From the NCBI RefSeq assembly GCF_023008545.1, contig NZ_CP095398.1, positions 248,001-312,000 on the forward strand: 64,000 nucleotides of DNA, written 5' to 3'. The DNA comes from Natribaculum luteum. GTDB lineage: Archaea; Halobacteriota; Halobacteria; Halobacteriales; Natrialbaceae. The notes beneath the pieces were generated by a model. That model had not been told where the DNA came from and searched no databases. It worked only from the letters and a program-made list of their open reading frames with translations. Positions within the stretch are counted from its first letter, which is position 1; each line of letters begins with the position of its first letter. Shown here one piece after another: positions 27,473 to 36,502 of this stretch. The position numbers and the translations under genes were made by a program.

Positions 27473-28110
27473 TTATGTTGTCTGAATTATAATTCGACGC
27501 TGACGCATCCACACTTGCGGAGCGTAGAAGGGGTAACGCTGGCCGGATATATACTCGGGGTAGATCATTCCGCCCTCGAAGGGGGCACACAGCATGGCGG
27601 ACACGCCAAGGGTGCCCTGTCCAGCCCGTTCGAAAATAACTTCGGGGTTGTTCGGAGTCTTCAGCAGGCTTCCAACCGCCTTCCCCAGCGGCTTGAGCGT
27701 CTTGTTGGAGTACGCACCGACGGTGAGGAGGTCGGGCGACTCCGGTGGCGGAAGTGGATCGACGAGTTCGAAGTCGTCGTCTTCCGCAGCCAGAGTCTCA
27801 ATACTCACTGTCCCTCCGACGTCGTACTCGGAGTCGACGTACTCGGCCTGTGCGTCCGTCTCTGTGACGACTGCAACCCGGGCGAGCTTGTCGAGGGCGT
27901 TCTCGATGGCGGCTTCGCCGACGGCGTCTTCGAGTCCGGTGACCTGTTCGGGCGTCCCGTACCACACGAGGACACCCTGTCCGGGCCAGCGGTTCGTCCA
28001 TCCTTACATCTCGTCCGGCGTGGCTTATCCTCCCTTACCGAGGACCGCCATCTCGTACCCGATGGAGGCGCCGAAGAACGTGAGACGCCCGCCGTCGTGG
28101 ATCAGTTAAT
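27473..28110 (-). pseudogene. Relic of a crotonyl-CoA reductase-like MDR dehydrogenase
   Basis: The minus strand has a 164-codon open frame with the medium-chain dehydrogenase core. LGKAVGSLLKTPNNPEVIFE and then RAGQGTLGVSAMLC parallel the GKAI...DIVFEHPGEATFPVS region of crotonyl-CoA carboxylase/reductase, and YAPQVWMRQRR parallels its YLWMRQKR. The C-terminal end is lost just after this motif. Upstream the same frame continues for about 45 codons but is cut by three stops. It is the most unusual relic here because no intact copy lies in the window. Confidence 0.55.
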
Positions 28111-28235
28111 ACGAACGGGAAAATACCGCTTGACTGGCGTGTGAGACGACGTAATCGGCGAGATTGCCATCGTTTTCTCCCGAAACGCTTCCAGAAGGAA
28201 TAGTAGCGGAAGTAGCTCAGCTAAACATAGACCGA

Positions 28236-28245
28236 ACGTTTAAGA
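28236..28245 (+). promoter_or_regulatory. TATA-like box for the ligase at 28270
   Basis: CGTTTAAGAA lies about 28 bases before the ATG with no Shine-Dalgarno sequence, suggesting a leaderless mRNA. Confidence 0.4.
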
Positions 28246-28269
28246 ACTGTGCGACCGCATCGCATAGCA

Positions 28270-29571
28270 ATGACATCGGGAGACAAAATGGAGACTGTAC
28301 TCGAGGATTCGGACATCGAACATTTGCTCGTCCAGTTCCCGGATATCGACGGGGTCTCGCGCTCGAAGCAGATCGACGCCGATTATGCACGCGACAAGTG
28401 GAAGGACGGGTTCTCAATGAACATGCTTCTCCTCGCGGTATCGTCGATGACCGACGTCCCCGAAGGAACGGGTTACGGGGAGGAACTTAACTTCGCAGAC
28501 GGCGTCGTTATTCCTGACCCGGAGACGTTCGAGCCCGTTCCGTGGTGCGAGAACACAGCACGGGTAATCTGTGACTTCGAGTTCCGAGGAGAACCAGCGG
28601 GAGCGTACACCCGGGGCGTGCTACAGCGGGTACTCGCCAAAGCTCGTGACGAACTCGGCGCGTCTTTCGGCGTCGGTAACGAACTCGAGTTTCACCTGCT
28701 CGAGGAAATCGACGGTGGCTACGAACCAGTCACCGATCACCCACACGAATGTGTGACACACCATACCGAGCGAGTTCGGACGTTCTACGATAAAGTAAAG
28801 AACTGGAGCGAGGCGCTAGGTATCCCAGTCCAGAGCATCGAACACGAGTACGGTGCCGGCCAGTTCGAGGTACTGTTCGACCATGCTCCACCACTCGAAG
28901 CAGCCGACCGCGCGTTTACGTTTCGTGAAGTGGTGAAAGAAGCCGCCGCTGCGGAGGGATGGAAAGCAACCTTCATGGCCAAACCGATGACCGATTCTTC
29001 AGCAAGCGGATACCATCTCCACCTGAGTGCGTTCGACGGGTCGGAGAATCTGTTTGCCGACGATAACCGGCTCTCCCAGACGGGCGAGGCATTCGTTGGC
29101 GGGCTCCTCGAACACTCGGATGCGCTCACTGCCCTCGGCTGTCCGACCCTCAACGGGTACAAGCGCTTCACTCCTGGGAGCTTCTCTCCGTTCACCCAAT
29201 CGTGGGGGTACAACAACCGCACAGCTGCAGTTCGAGTTCCTGAATCCTCGCCGACCCGAGTCGAGAACCGTATCTCCGGAGCTGCTGCCAACCCGTATCT
29301 CGTTCTGGCGGGAACGCTCGCTGCCGGCTTGCACGGTGTCCGTGCGGGACTCGATCCGGGTGAACCGGTCAGTGGCGATGCGCAGGGCCAGCGCCCAGCA
29401 TTGGCGCGTTCCCCCGAGGTCGCGCTTCGATCGCTCGAAGCGGACGACGAGTTGGTCGCAGCGCTGGGCGAAGAGTTTGTCCACGCGTTCACGACGGTGA
29501 AACGGCACGAACTCAACCTGTTCAACGACCACGTCTCGGATTGGGAGCAACGCTACCTCGAGGTGCTGTAA
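28270..29571 (+). CDS. Glutamine synthetase-like gamma-glutamyl(poly)amine ligase (copy 2)
   Basis: This 433-residue protein has the same motif order as the ligase at 8862: NELEFHLLEE (residues about 137-146) for metal, EHEYGAGQFEVLFDH, SSASGYHLHLSAFDG for ATP and substrate, NRTAAVRVPES and ENRISGAAANPYLVLAGTLA. The start HLLVQFPDIDGVSRSKQI marks the amine-ligase branch rather than ammonia-using GlnA. The ATG at 28270 is supported by the promoter spacing. It is convergent with the aminotransferase relic and frameshifted aminotransferase, mirroring locus A. The two ligases are clearly paralogous but diverged, so they may prefer different amines. Confidence 0.85.
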   Translation: MTSGDKMETVLEDSDIEHLLVQFPDIDGVSRSKQIDADYARDKWKDGFSMNMLLLAVSSMTDVPEGTGYGEELNFADGVVIPDPETFEPVPWCENTARVICDFEFRGEPAGAYTRGVLQRVLAKARDELGASFGVGNELEFHLLEEIDGGYEPVTDHPHECVTHHTERVRTFYDKVKNWSEALGIPVQSIEHEYGAGQFEVLFDHAPPLEAADRAFTFREVVKEAAAAEGWKATFMAKPMTDSSASGYHLHLSAFDGSENLFADDNRLSQTGEAFVGGLLEHSDALTALGCPTLNGYKRFTPGSFSPFTQSWGYNNRTAAVRVPESSPTRVENRISGAAANPYLVLAGTLAAGLHGVRAGLDPGEPVSGDAQGQRPALARSPEVALRSLEADDELVAALGEEFVHAFTTVKRHELNLFNDHVSDWEQRYLEVL

Positions 29572-29599
29572 CACGGGAACATCGCGTACCGTACCCGAA

Positions 29600-29885
29600 T
29601 TAGCTCACGATCCTCGCTCAGTCTAGCCCGCGCCGGCGTTCGCTTCGCGGAGGAGACGTACTGAATCCGCTCGAGCTGTTCTTTCATCGCGTCCACGATC
29701 GCCTCGTTCCCGTGGCTGGCGTTGACGCAGTAGTGCTGCGAGACGAAGTCGAGATACTCCGTCCCGTCGTCGGCGACGACGCGCGTGCCATCGCCGTCGG
29801 GGATCGTCATGCTGGTCTTCGACGGGGCGTACCAGTGAGGGATGTTCGCGGACGGCTCGTTCTGTCCGATAGATTCGTCGGGCAT
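29600..29885 (-). pseudogene. Relic of a class III aminotransferase N-terminus
   Basis: From the ATG at 29885 the frame reads IPHWYAPSKTSMTIPDGDGT, then TEYLDFVSQHYCVNASHGNE, the N-terminal domain of class III aminotransferases, and a helix AIVDAMKEQLERIQYVSSAK. Similarity stops after about 92 residues and the frame then runs into unrelated sequence overlapping the end of the ligase gene. It lies 3' of the longer aminotransferase and is a separate, truncated copy. Confidence 0.7.
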
Positions 29886-29968
29886 AGTTCGTGTGCAATA
29901 GTACCGAGATACGTGATTTCGGGTCGGTTTCGCGCCTGTCGAACGTCGCGAGCGACGACGCTCGCTCG

Positions 29969-31305
29969 TCAGCGATTCATCGCCGTGTCGGAGACGTCGA
30001 GCGCCGTGTCCAGGGCCGCGACGGCCTCGTCGATATCGGACTCGGTGATCGGCAGCGGCGGCGCGATGATGAGCGTGTTGATCATGTTGGCGACGTAGAC
30101 GCCCTCGTCGGCGGCGGCCGCCGCGACCTCGTCGACGACTGTCGACCCCGTCGAGATCTTGTCCTCACGCTCGCCGAACGGAACGCGCTCGTCTGGGTCC
30201 TTCGTCAGCTCGATGCTCCGGAAGAGGCCGATGCCCCGTGTATCGCCGACGCTCGGATGGGCCTCGGCAAGTTCCTCGAGGCGGTCACCGAGGTAGTCGC
30301 CGACCTCGCTGGCGTGTTCGATGAGGTCCTCCTCCTGATAGGTCTCGACGGCGGCGAGACCGGCCGCGCAGGCGACAGGGTGGCCGGCGTAGGTGTGGCC
30401 GTGACAGAACATCTCGTCCTCGAAGTGATTGGCGATCTCGGGAGTAACGATCGTCGCCCCGAGCGGCGCGTAGGCCCCCGAGAGTCCCTTCGTCATTGTC
30501 ATGATGTCGGGGTGACGTCGAAGACGTCGCAACCGAACCACTCGCCGGTGCGACCGAAGCCAGCCATCACCTCGTCACAGATCAGCAAGGCGCCGTGGTC
30601 GTGAGCGATCTCCTTCAGTCGCGGCAGGTACTCGTCCGGCGGAACCAGAATGCCGTTAGAGCCGACGATTGGCTCGACGAGGACCGCTGCAACCGTATCT
30701 CCTTCGAGCATCAGCATCTCGTCGATGTACTTCAGACTCTCCATCGGGGTGAGCGTCGAGCCGTACGCGTACGGATCGGGTGCCTTAATCGCGCCCGGAA
30801 TGCCGGGTTCGGCCTTCAGTCGACTGGGATCGCCGGTGACGCTAATCGAGCCGGCCGTCGCGCCGTGGTAGGACCGATATCGGGAGAAGATCTTCTGCTT
30901 GCCCGTGTACATGCGTGCGATCTTGATCGCGGCCTCGACGGCCTCGGTGCCGCTGGTAGAAAAGAACGTCTTCGAGAGGTTCCCCGGTGTCACTTCGGCG
31001 AGCTTCTCGCCGAGACGAGCACGCGCTTCTGTCGCGAAGCCGGGTGCGAAGTACGCTCCCTCGCGGGCCTGCTCGGCGATCGCGTCGACGACGCCATTGG
31101 CCGAGTGGCCGAGGTTCGAGCACATGAGCTGCCCGGAGAGGTCGATGTACTCGTTCCCGTTCGCGTCGGTGAACCGGATGCCCTCTTCGCCCACGACTTC
31201 AGTGGGATCGACCTCTTTCTGGAACGACCACGTCCCGAAGACGTACTCCTTGTCGAGTCGCTCTACCTCGGTCCGCTCGTCGGACAATGGTGTTTCGTCT
31301 GCCAT
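29969..31305 (-). pseudogene. Class III aminotransferase broken by a single-base deletion
   Basis: Two overlapping frames add up to one 445-residue enzyme. The 5' part (31305 to about 30506) contains FFSTSGTEAVEAAIKIARMY, YRSYHGATAGSISVTGDP and LLICDEVMAGFGRTGEWF. The 3' part continues in the next frame with DIMTMTKGLSGAYAPLGATI, which carries the PLP lysine, and ends ALDTALDVSDTAMNR. At about 30506-30515 the coding strand reads CACCCCGACATC; one extra G would restore VTPDIMTMTKG. Everything else looks intact, so this is either a very recent pseudogene or a base missed in sequencing. If functional it would transaminate an amine or omega-amino acid next to MmsA. Confidence 0.85.
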
Positions 31306-31447
31306 CCTTTTGCAGGCCTATGGGACACCGAGTAATTAATTTCTCCACCCAGATATAATTTATTATAAGAATACTGAATAGAACATGGATATTAGGAGTG
31401 GATTGAAATAGGTCGACTATTGATCGAACAATTTCCTGATGCATCAA

Positions 31448-31458
31448 AGATTTTATTT
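31448..31458 (+). promoter_or_regulatory. TATA-like box for mmsA copy 2
   Basis: AGATTTTATTT is centred about 29 bases before the ATG at 31482, consistent with a leaderless transcript. Confidence 0.45.
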
Positions 31459-31481
31459 CCCCGCTCGCAGTAGCCGACCCC

Positions 31482-32963
31482 ATGGCCGAACTAGAAGCGA
31501 TCGGTCAGAACAGAACAGTTCGAAACTACGTCGACGGTGAGTGGCGAGACGCCTCGGGCGACGAGGAATTGACGAGCGTGAACCCGGCGACGGGCGAGGA
31601 ACTGGCGACCGTTCCGTTCAGTTCTATCGACGACATCGACGAGATCGTGCGACGCGGCAACGAGGCGTTCGAGGAGTGGTCCGCTCGCCCAGTCGAAGAG
31701 CGGATCCAGCCCATGTTCCACCTGAAGACGCTCCTTGAGGACCACCAGGACGAACTCGCCGAACTGCTCGTCAAGGACCACGGGAAGACTCGCGCGGAGG
31801 CCCGCGGCGAACTCCGCCGCGGAATCGAGAACGTGGAGGTCGCCTGCGGCATCCCCTCGATGATGCAGAGCGGCTCCCTGCTGAACGCCGCGCCGGAGAT
31901 CGACGAGAGCGCGGTTCGAAAGCCGCTCGGCGTGTTCGCCGCTATCACGCCGTTCAATTTCCCCGGGATGATCCCGCTGTGGTTCCTGCCCTACGCCGTC
32001 GCGACCGGTAACAGCTTCATCCTCAAGCCCAGCGAGCAGAACCCGCTCGTCGCTCAGCGGCTGTTCGAACTGATCGACGAAGCGGGCTTCCCAGACGGCG
32101 TCGTCCAACTCGTCAACGGCGGTCCCAACACCGTCAACGCGCTGCTCGATCACGAGGGCATCGAGGGCGCATCCTTTGTCGGCAGCACCCCCATCGCGAA
32201 GCTCGTCTACGAGCGCGCAGCGAAGAACGGCAAGCGCGTTCAGGCTCAGGGTGGCGCGAAGAACCACATCATCGTTACTGAGACTGCCGATCTTAAGTTC
32301 GCCGCCGAGAAGACCGTCTCGTCGGCCACGGCCTGCGGCGGGGAACGGTGTCTCGCCAACGACATCGCCCTGGTCGAGGAGTCGGTCTACGCCGAGTTCG
32401 CCGAACTGGTCGTCGAGGAGGCCGAATCGCAGGTCGTCGGCTACGGCCTCGACGAGGAGACCGATATTGGGGCACTCATCAGCGAGGACCACGAGCAGAC
32501 CGTTCGCAACTACATCCAGACAGGCATCGAGGAGGGCGCGGAACTCCTACTCGACGGTCGCGACGTCGTGATCGAAGGATATGAGGATGGCAACTTCCTG
32601 GGACCGACGGTCTTCGGCGACGTCACGTCGGACATGGTTATCTCCCAGGAGGAGATCTTCGGACCGGTGCTCGGTCTGTCGCCTGTCGAGGACGTCGACG
32701 CGGCGATCGAGCGGATGAATGAAAGTCGGTTCGGGAACGCCGCAAGCCTCTTTACCAGCAGCGGCGCGGATGCGCGGAAGTTCCGTCATGAGGCCGACAT
32801 CGGCAACCTCGGAGTCAACGTCGGCACCTCCGCGCCGATGGCATTCTTCCACTTCGGCGGCAGGAAGGACTCGTTCTTCGGCGACCTTCACGCCCAGGGC
32901 GAAGACATGATTCAGTTCTACACCGACAAGGCCATCTACATTGAGCGGTGGCCGGACGCCTGA
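31482..32963 (+). CDS. mmsA: CoA-acylating (methyl)malonate-semialdehyde dehydrogenase (copy 2)
   Basis: This 493-residue enzyme has the full MmsA layout: RNYVDGEWRDASG, PFNFPGMIPLWFLPYAVATG, FVGSTPIAKLVYERAAKNGK and the catalytic cysteine in CGGERCLANDIALV. It is strongly similar to copy 1 at 6855 over the whole length. It probably converts malonate semialdehyde, made by the neighbouring aminotransferases, to acetyl-CoA with NAD and CoA. The next gene, an aminotransferase, starts four bases after its stop, so the two are one transcriptional unit. It is divergent from the frameshifted aminotransferase. Confidence 0.9.
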   Translation: MAELEAIGQNRTVRNYVDGEWRDASGDEELTSVNPATGEELATVPFSSIDDIDEIVRRGNEAFEEWSARPVEERIQPMFHLKTLLEDHQDELAELLVKDHGKTRAEARGELRRGIENVEVACGIPSMMQSGSLLNAAPEIDESAVRKPLGVFAAITPFNFPGMIPLWFLPYAVATGNSFILKPSEQNPLVAQRLFELIDEAGFPDGVVQLVNGGPNTVNALLDHEGIEGASFVGSTPIAKLVYERAAKNGKRVQAQGGAKNHIIVTETADLKFAAEKTVSSATACGGERCLANDIALVEESVYAEFAELVVEEAESQVVGYGLDEETDIGALISEDHEQTVRNYIQTGIEEGAELLLDGRDVVIEGYEDGNFLGPTVFGDVTSDMVISQEEIFGPVLGLSPVEDVDAAIERMNESRFGNAASLFTSSGADARKFRHEADIGNLGVNVGTSAPMAFFHFGGRKDSFFGDLHAQGEDMIQFYTDKAIYIERWPDA

Positions 32964-32967
32964 GTCG

Positions 32968-34275
32968 ATGACGAACCAGACTGACGACACAGCGATTCCG
33001 GACGATCTCCGGGAGGCGTACGAACGGAGGACGCCGCGGTCTCGAGCCCTGGCCGACCGGGCTCGAGCGGTGATGCCGGGCGGTGACACCCGATCCGTTA
33101 CCTACCACCGGCCGTACCCCTCCTACGTCGATTCCGCGAGCGGCGCGCAACTGACGACTGTCGACGGGGAGACGCTGCTCGACGCCCTCAACAACTACAC
33201 GCAGAGCGTCCTCGGGCACGCGCCCGAGCCGGTCGTCGAGGCGGTATGCGACCAATTTCGCGCGGGGAACGGAATCGCCGCGCCGACCGAACCAGTAGTC
33301 GGACTGGCCGAGCGGCTCGTCGACCGCCTGCCGTCGGCCGATCGGGTCCGCTTCTGTAACTCGGGGACCGAAGCGACGATGAACGCAATCCGCTTGGCGA
33401 TGGCCCGGACGGGCAACGAGCGGATCTGCAAGATTCGCGGCGGCTATCACGGCACCCACGACATCGTCGAAGTCGGCGTTTCCGGCGACGGTCGAGAGCA
33501 CGAGGGCATTCCCCGCTCTGTCGAACGTCGGGTCCAGACGGTGACCTATAACGACGTCGAGCAGCTCAAGGCGACGTTCGAGGTCCTCGGAGACGACCTC
33601 GCCTGTCTGATCCTCGAACCGATTCTAGGCGTCAGTGGCATGATTCCCGCGAGCGACGAGTTCTTGGAAACCGCACGGGACGTCACCTATGACGCCGATG
33701 TCCCGCTAATCTTCGACGAAGTGATGTCGTTTCGGCTCGCCCCCGGCGGCGCGCAGGAGCGTCGCGGCGTCGAACCGGATCTGACGGCGCTCGGCAAGCT
33801 CGTCGGCGGCGGTCTTCCGGTCGGCGCGGTCGCCGGTCGCGAGGAACTCATGGAGCAGTTCCATCCCGAAACCGGCTCGGTCGACCACTCGGGGACGTTC
33901 AACGCCAACCCCGCGACGATGATCGGTGGCGCGGCAACTCTTGAGGCGTTCGACGGCGACGCCATCGAGGCGCTGAACCGCCACGGCGACCGGTTGCGTA
34001 CGCGGTTGCAACGAATCGGCGACGACTCGGCGCACGCGATTACGATCACCGGCGAGGGATCGCTGTTCCAGATCCACTTCACGGAGGGTCCGGTTCGGAA
34101 CCACCACACGTCCGCGGCCGGCGGTCCTCGATCCGAACAGCTCTTCCACGCGATGCGCCGAGAGGGTGTCTTCGTCGCCCCGCGCGGAATGGGGAACCTC
34201 TCGACGGCGATGGACGACGACGACCTCGAAGCGATCGCGACCACGTTCGATCGAGCGCTCGCATTGTTAGAGTGA
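32968..34275 (+). CDS. Class III PLP-dependent aminotransferase, glutamate-semialdehyde-mutase-like (locus B)
   Basis: This 435-residue enzyme shows the family motifs RFCNSGTEATMNAIRLAMAR, GGYHGTHDIVEVG, IFDEVMSFRLAPGGAQ and the PLP lysine in LGKLVGGGLPVGAV. Like the protein at 10191 it belongs to the GSA-mutase-like branch. Starting four bases after mmsA, it is likely translated with it and probably supplies the semialdehyde MmsA consumes, for example from beta-alanine or 3-aminoisobutyrate. That coupling is the strongest pathway clue in the window. The ATG at 32968 is the first in-frame start after the mmsA stop. Confidence 0.87.
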   Translation: MTNQTDDTAIPDDLREAYERRTPRSRALADRARAVMPGGDTRSVTYHRPYPSYVDSASGAQLTTVDGETLLDALNNYTQSVLGHAPEPVVEAVCDQFRAGNGIAAPTEPVVGLAERLVDRLPSADRVRFCNSGTEATMNAIRLAMARTGNERICKIRGGYHGTHDIVEVGVSGDGREHEGIPRSVERRVQTVTYNDVEQLKATFEVLGDDLACLILEPILGVSGMIPASDEFLETARDVTYDADVPLIFDEVMSFRLAPGGAQERRGVEPDLTALGKLVGGGLPVGAVAGREELMEQFHPETGSVDHSGTFNANPATMIGGAATLEAFDGDAIEALNRHGDRLRTRLQRIGDDSAHAITITGEGSLFQIHFTEGPVRNHHTSAAGGPRSEQLFHAMRREGVFVAPRGMGNLSTAMDDDDLEAIATTFDRALALLE

Positions 34276-34369
34276 TTGATACTGACATCCGTGATAAAGA
34301 TCACCATATTCTTGTATGAATACTGTAATAAGTTATAATATTCGAACCCTATCACATACATAGGAAACC

Positions 34370-35440
34370 ATGCGAAAAAGATCAGGTAATACCGAACAAG
34401 GATTTAATCGGAGAGAGTACCTCGCTGCGTCCGTGACGACGACGATCGGACTAGCCGGGTGTATGGGAGGTAGCGGTGACGATTACATACGGTATCTCGG
34501 ATGGGGCGGCAATACGCAGGATTCGGCTGCTGAAATCTTCGAGCGCTGGAGCGAAGAATCGGACGTTGAAGTTCGACATGAGTCCGCGGGTGGAGACGCC
34601 GAGATGATTTCATATTTCCAACAAAACCGCGGTGATGTCGACCTATGCCTACTGTCCTCATACGGCGTTCATTTGGCACGGCAAGAAGATCTCCTATCGG
34701 AGGTTGATTACAGCGAGGTCCCAAACTACGGAGAGAACATGAAGGAAGAATGGCAAGACATGCCGTATATCGAGAATGATGCTTTCTTCCGTGACGCTCT
34801 AACCCAAGGTTACTCGATAAACACTAATGAAGTAGATCAAGAGATGGCCTCTTGGCAGGATATCAAAGCCGACGAATTTGATGGTGAGCTTGCTCTACGA
34901 GACGCCGCCGCGAGCCGCTTCACGAACGCAGCGCTAGCGATTGGAGAGGACGTGAACGCAATCCCCGACGATGACGAGCTCTTTGACGACGTCGTCGCCG
35001 AACTTGAGGCTCAACATGCAAATGCCTTCGGTCTCTGGGGGGCCGGTGCGGAAGCGATGCAGTACCTCCGAGAAGAGAATGCAATGGTTGCCGAAGCATG
35101 GGGTGGCCGAACTCGGGCACTTCAGCAAGACGGCTATGAGCACATTGAGTATATCATTCCCGAGGAAGGTGCTGCAACGATCACGGAAGACTTCGTGATC
35201 CCTGCGGACAGTGAAAAGAAAGAGACTGTCTACGATTTACTGGACTTCGTCTACCAGCGGGAGAATCTCGTCGATCTCTCCGATATGCTTGGTTATCCAA
35301 TTCCGGTTGTCGACACCCCTGACGTTATCACAAACCTCCCAGACTACGTCGACGATCCCGATGATCTGGCATGGGTTGATTGGTCGGTTGTCGACCCAGT
35401 GCTTGATGACTGGCAAGAGACGTTCGACCAAGTCAAATAA
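34370..35440 (+). CDS. potD: PotD-type solute-binding lipoprotein (locus B)
   Basis: This 356-residue binding protein has a Tat-type signal with twin arginines in FNRREYLAASVTTTIGLAGC and a lipobox cysteine at its end. The mature part begins YIRYLGWGGNTQDSAAEIFE and has the bilobal layout of family 1/PotD-like proteins. It opens a four-gene operon (binding protein, ATPase, two permeases). Codon use in this gene is noticeably more AT-rich than in the following three genes, which hints at a different history for the binding protein. The ligand is unknown. Confidence 0.85.
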   Translation: MRKRSGNTEQGFNRREYLAASVTTTIGLAGCMGGSGDDYIRYLGWGGNTQDSAAEIFERWSEESDVEVRHESAGGDAEMISYFQQNRGDVDLCLLSSYGVHLARQEDLLSEVDYSEVPNYGENMKEEWQDMPYIENDAFFRDALTQGYSINTNEVDQEMASWQDIKADEFDGELALRDAAASRFTNAALAIGEDVNAIPDDDELFDDVVAELEAQHANAFGLWGAGAEAMQYLREENAMVAEAWGGRTRALQQDGYEHIEYIIPEEGAATITEDFVIPADSEKKETVYDLLDFVYQRENLVDLSDMLGYPIPVVDTPDVITNLPDYVDDPDDLAWVDWSVVDPVLDDWQETFDQVK

Positions 35441-35467
35441 GACAAATACCGATACCGTCATAGATCT

Positions 35468-36502
35468 ATGTTAGAAATCGACGGACTCACCAAGTACTAC
35501 GACGATCTCCTCGCAGTCGACGACCTCTCGTTTTCGGTCGACGAGGGCGATTTCGCGACGCTCCTCGGTCCAAGCGGATGTGGTAAGAGCACGACGCTCC
35601 ACACGATCGCCGGACTGATCGAACCGACCGACGGGACTATCCGCCTCCGCGGCGAGGACGTGACCGACCGCCAGCCCGACGAGCGCAACATCGGTATGGT
35701 GTTTCAGAGCAGCGCGCTTTTTCCCCACATGACGGTGAAGGAGAACATCGCCTACGGGCTGAAGATGCACGGAATGGACGACGAGATCGACGAGCGCGTC
35801 AGCGAGTACCTCGGGCTGGTCGAGATGGCAGGGTACGAGGACCACCTGACGACCGAGCTAAGCGGCGGTCAACAGCGCCGTGTGTCGATCGCTCGCGCTC
35901 TCGCGTACGAACCGGATATCCTCCTGCTCGACGAGCCGTTGACGGGTCTCGATCGGGTCCTTCGCGAACAGATCCGGGACGAGATCAAGCAGATTCAGCG
36001 CGAAATCAATGTCACAACGCTGTTCGTGACCCATGATCAGGAGGAGGCGCTGTCGCTGTCGGATCAGGTGATCGTCCTCAACGACGGGCGGAAGGAGCAG
36101 GAGGGCGATCCGGAGTCGCTGTATGCACGTCCCGCGAATTCGTTCGTGGCGGAGTTCATCGGGAAGTCGTCTCGGTTCACCGGCAGTACCGACGAGCGCG
36201 ATCCCTCCGTCATCCGGAACGGGACCGCGACGTTCGTCGTCGATCCGGACCGCTCGATCGAACCCGGCGAGGTGACTCTCTACGTCCGACCGGAAGACAT
36301 CGTTCTGGAACCGGCGGGCCGATACGAGAACGAGTTCGAAGCGACGGTTTCGCACGTCGCGAACGTCGGGAGCCACAGCGAACTCGAACTCGAACTCGAG
36401 GACGGGACGCCGGTAGTGGTCGAATCGGATCGGTTCCCTGACCTCTCGGTCGGCGACGACGTGACCATCGGCTTCCACCCACAGGACGTGATCGTCCTAT
36501 GA
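35468..36502 (+). CDS. potA: PotA-type ABC transporter ATPase (locus B)
   Basis: This 344-residue ATPase has Walker A GPSGCGKSTTLHTIAGL, signature LSGGQQRRVSIARAL, Walker B ILLLDEPLTGLD and switch VTHDQEEALSLSD. The C-terminal TOBE-like domain ends GDDVTIGFHPQDVIVL. It follows the binding-protein gene by 27 bases and overlaps the next permease gene by four bases (ATGA), so translation is coupled. It energises the second Pot-type importer of the island. The aligned regions differ enough from the locus A ATPase to rule out a recent duplication. Confidence 0.9.
   Translation: MLEIDGLTKYYDDLLAVDDLSFSVDEGDFATLLGPSGCGKSTTLHTIAGLIEPTDGTIRLRGEDVTDRQPDERNIGMVFQSSALFPHMTVKENIAYGLKMHGMDDEIDERVSEYLGLVEMAGYEDHLTTELSGGQQRRVSIARALAYEPDILLLDEPLTGLDRVLREQIRDEIKQIQREINVTTLFVTHDQEEALSLSDQVIVLNDGRKEQEGDPESLYARPANSFVAEFIGKSSRFTGSTDERDPSVIRNGTATFVVDPDRSIEPGEVTLYVRPEDIVLEPAGRYENEFEATVSHVANVGSHSELELELEDGTPVVVESDRFPDLSVGDDVTIGFHPQDVIVL

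Noticed and set aside
31491-32492. A 333-codon minus-strand frame
   Set aside because: It is antisense to mmsA copy 2, which has complete family motifs.
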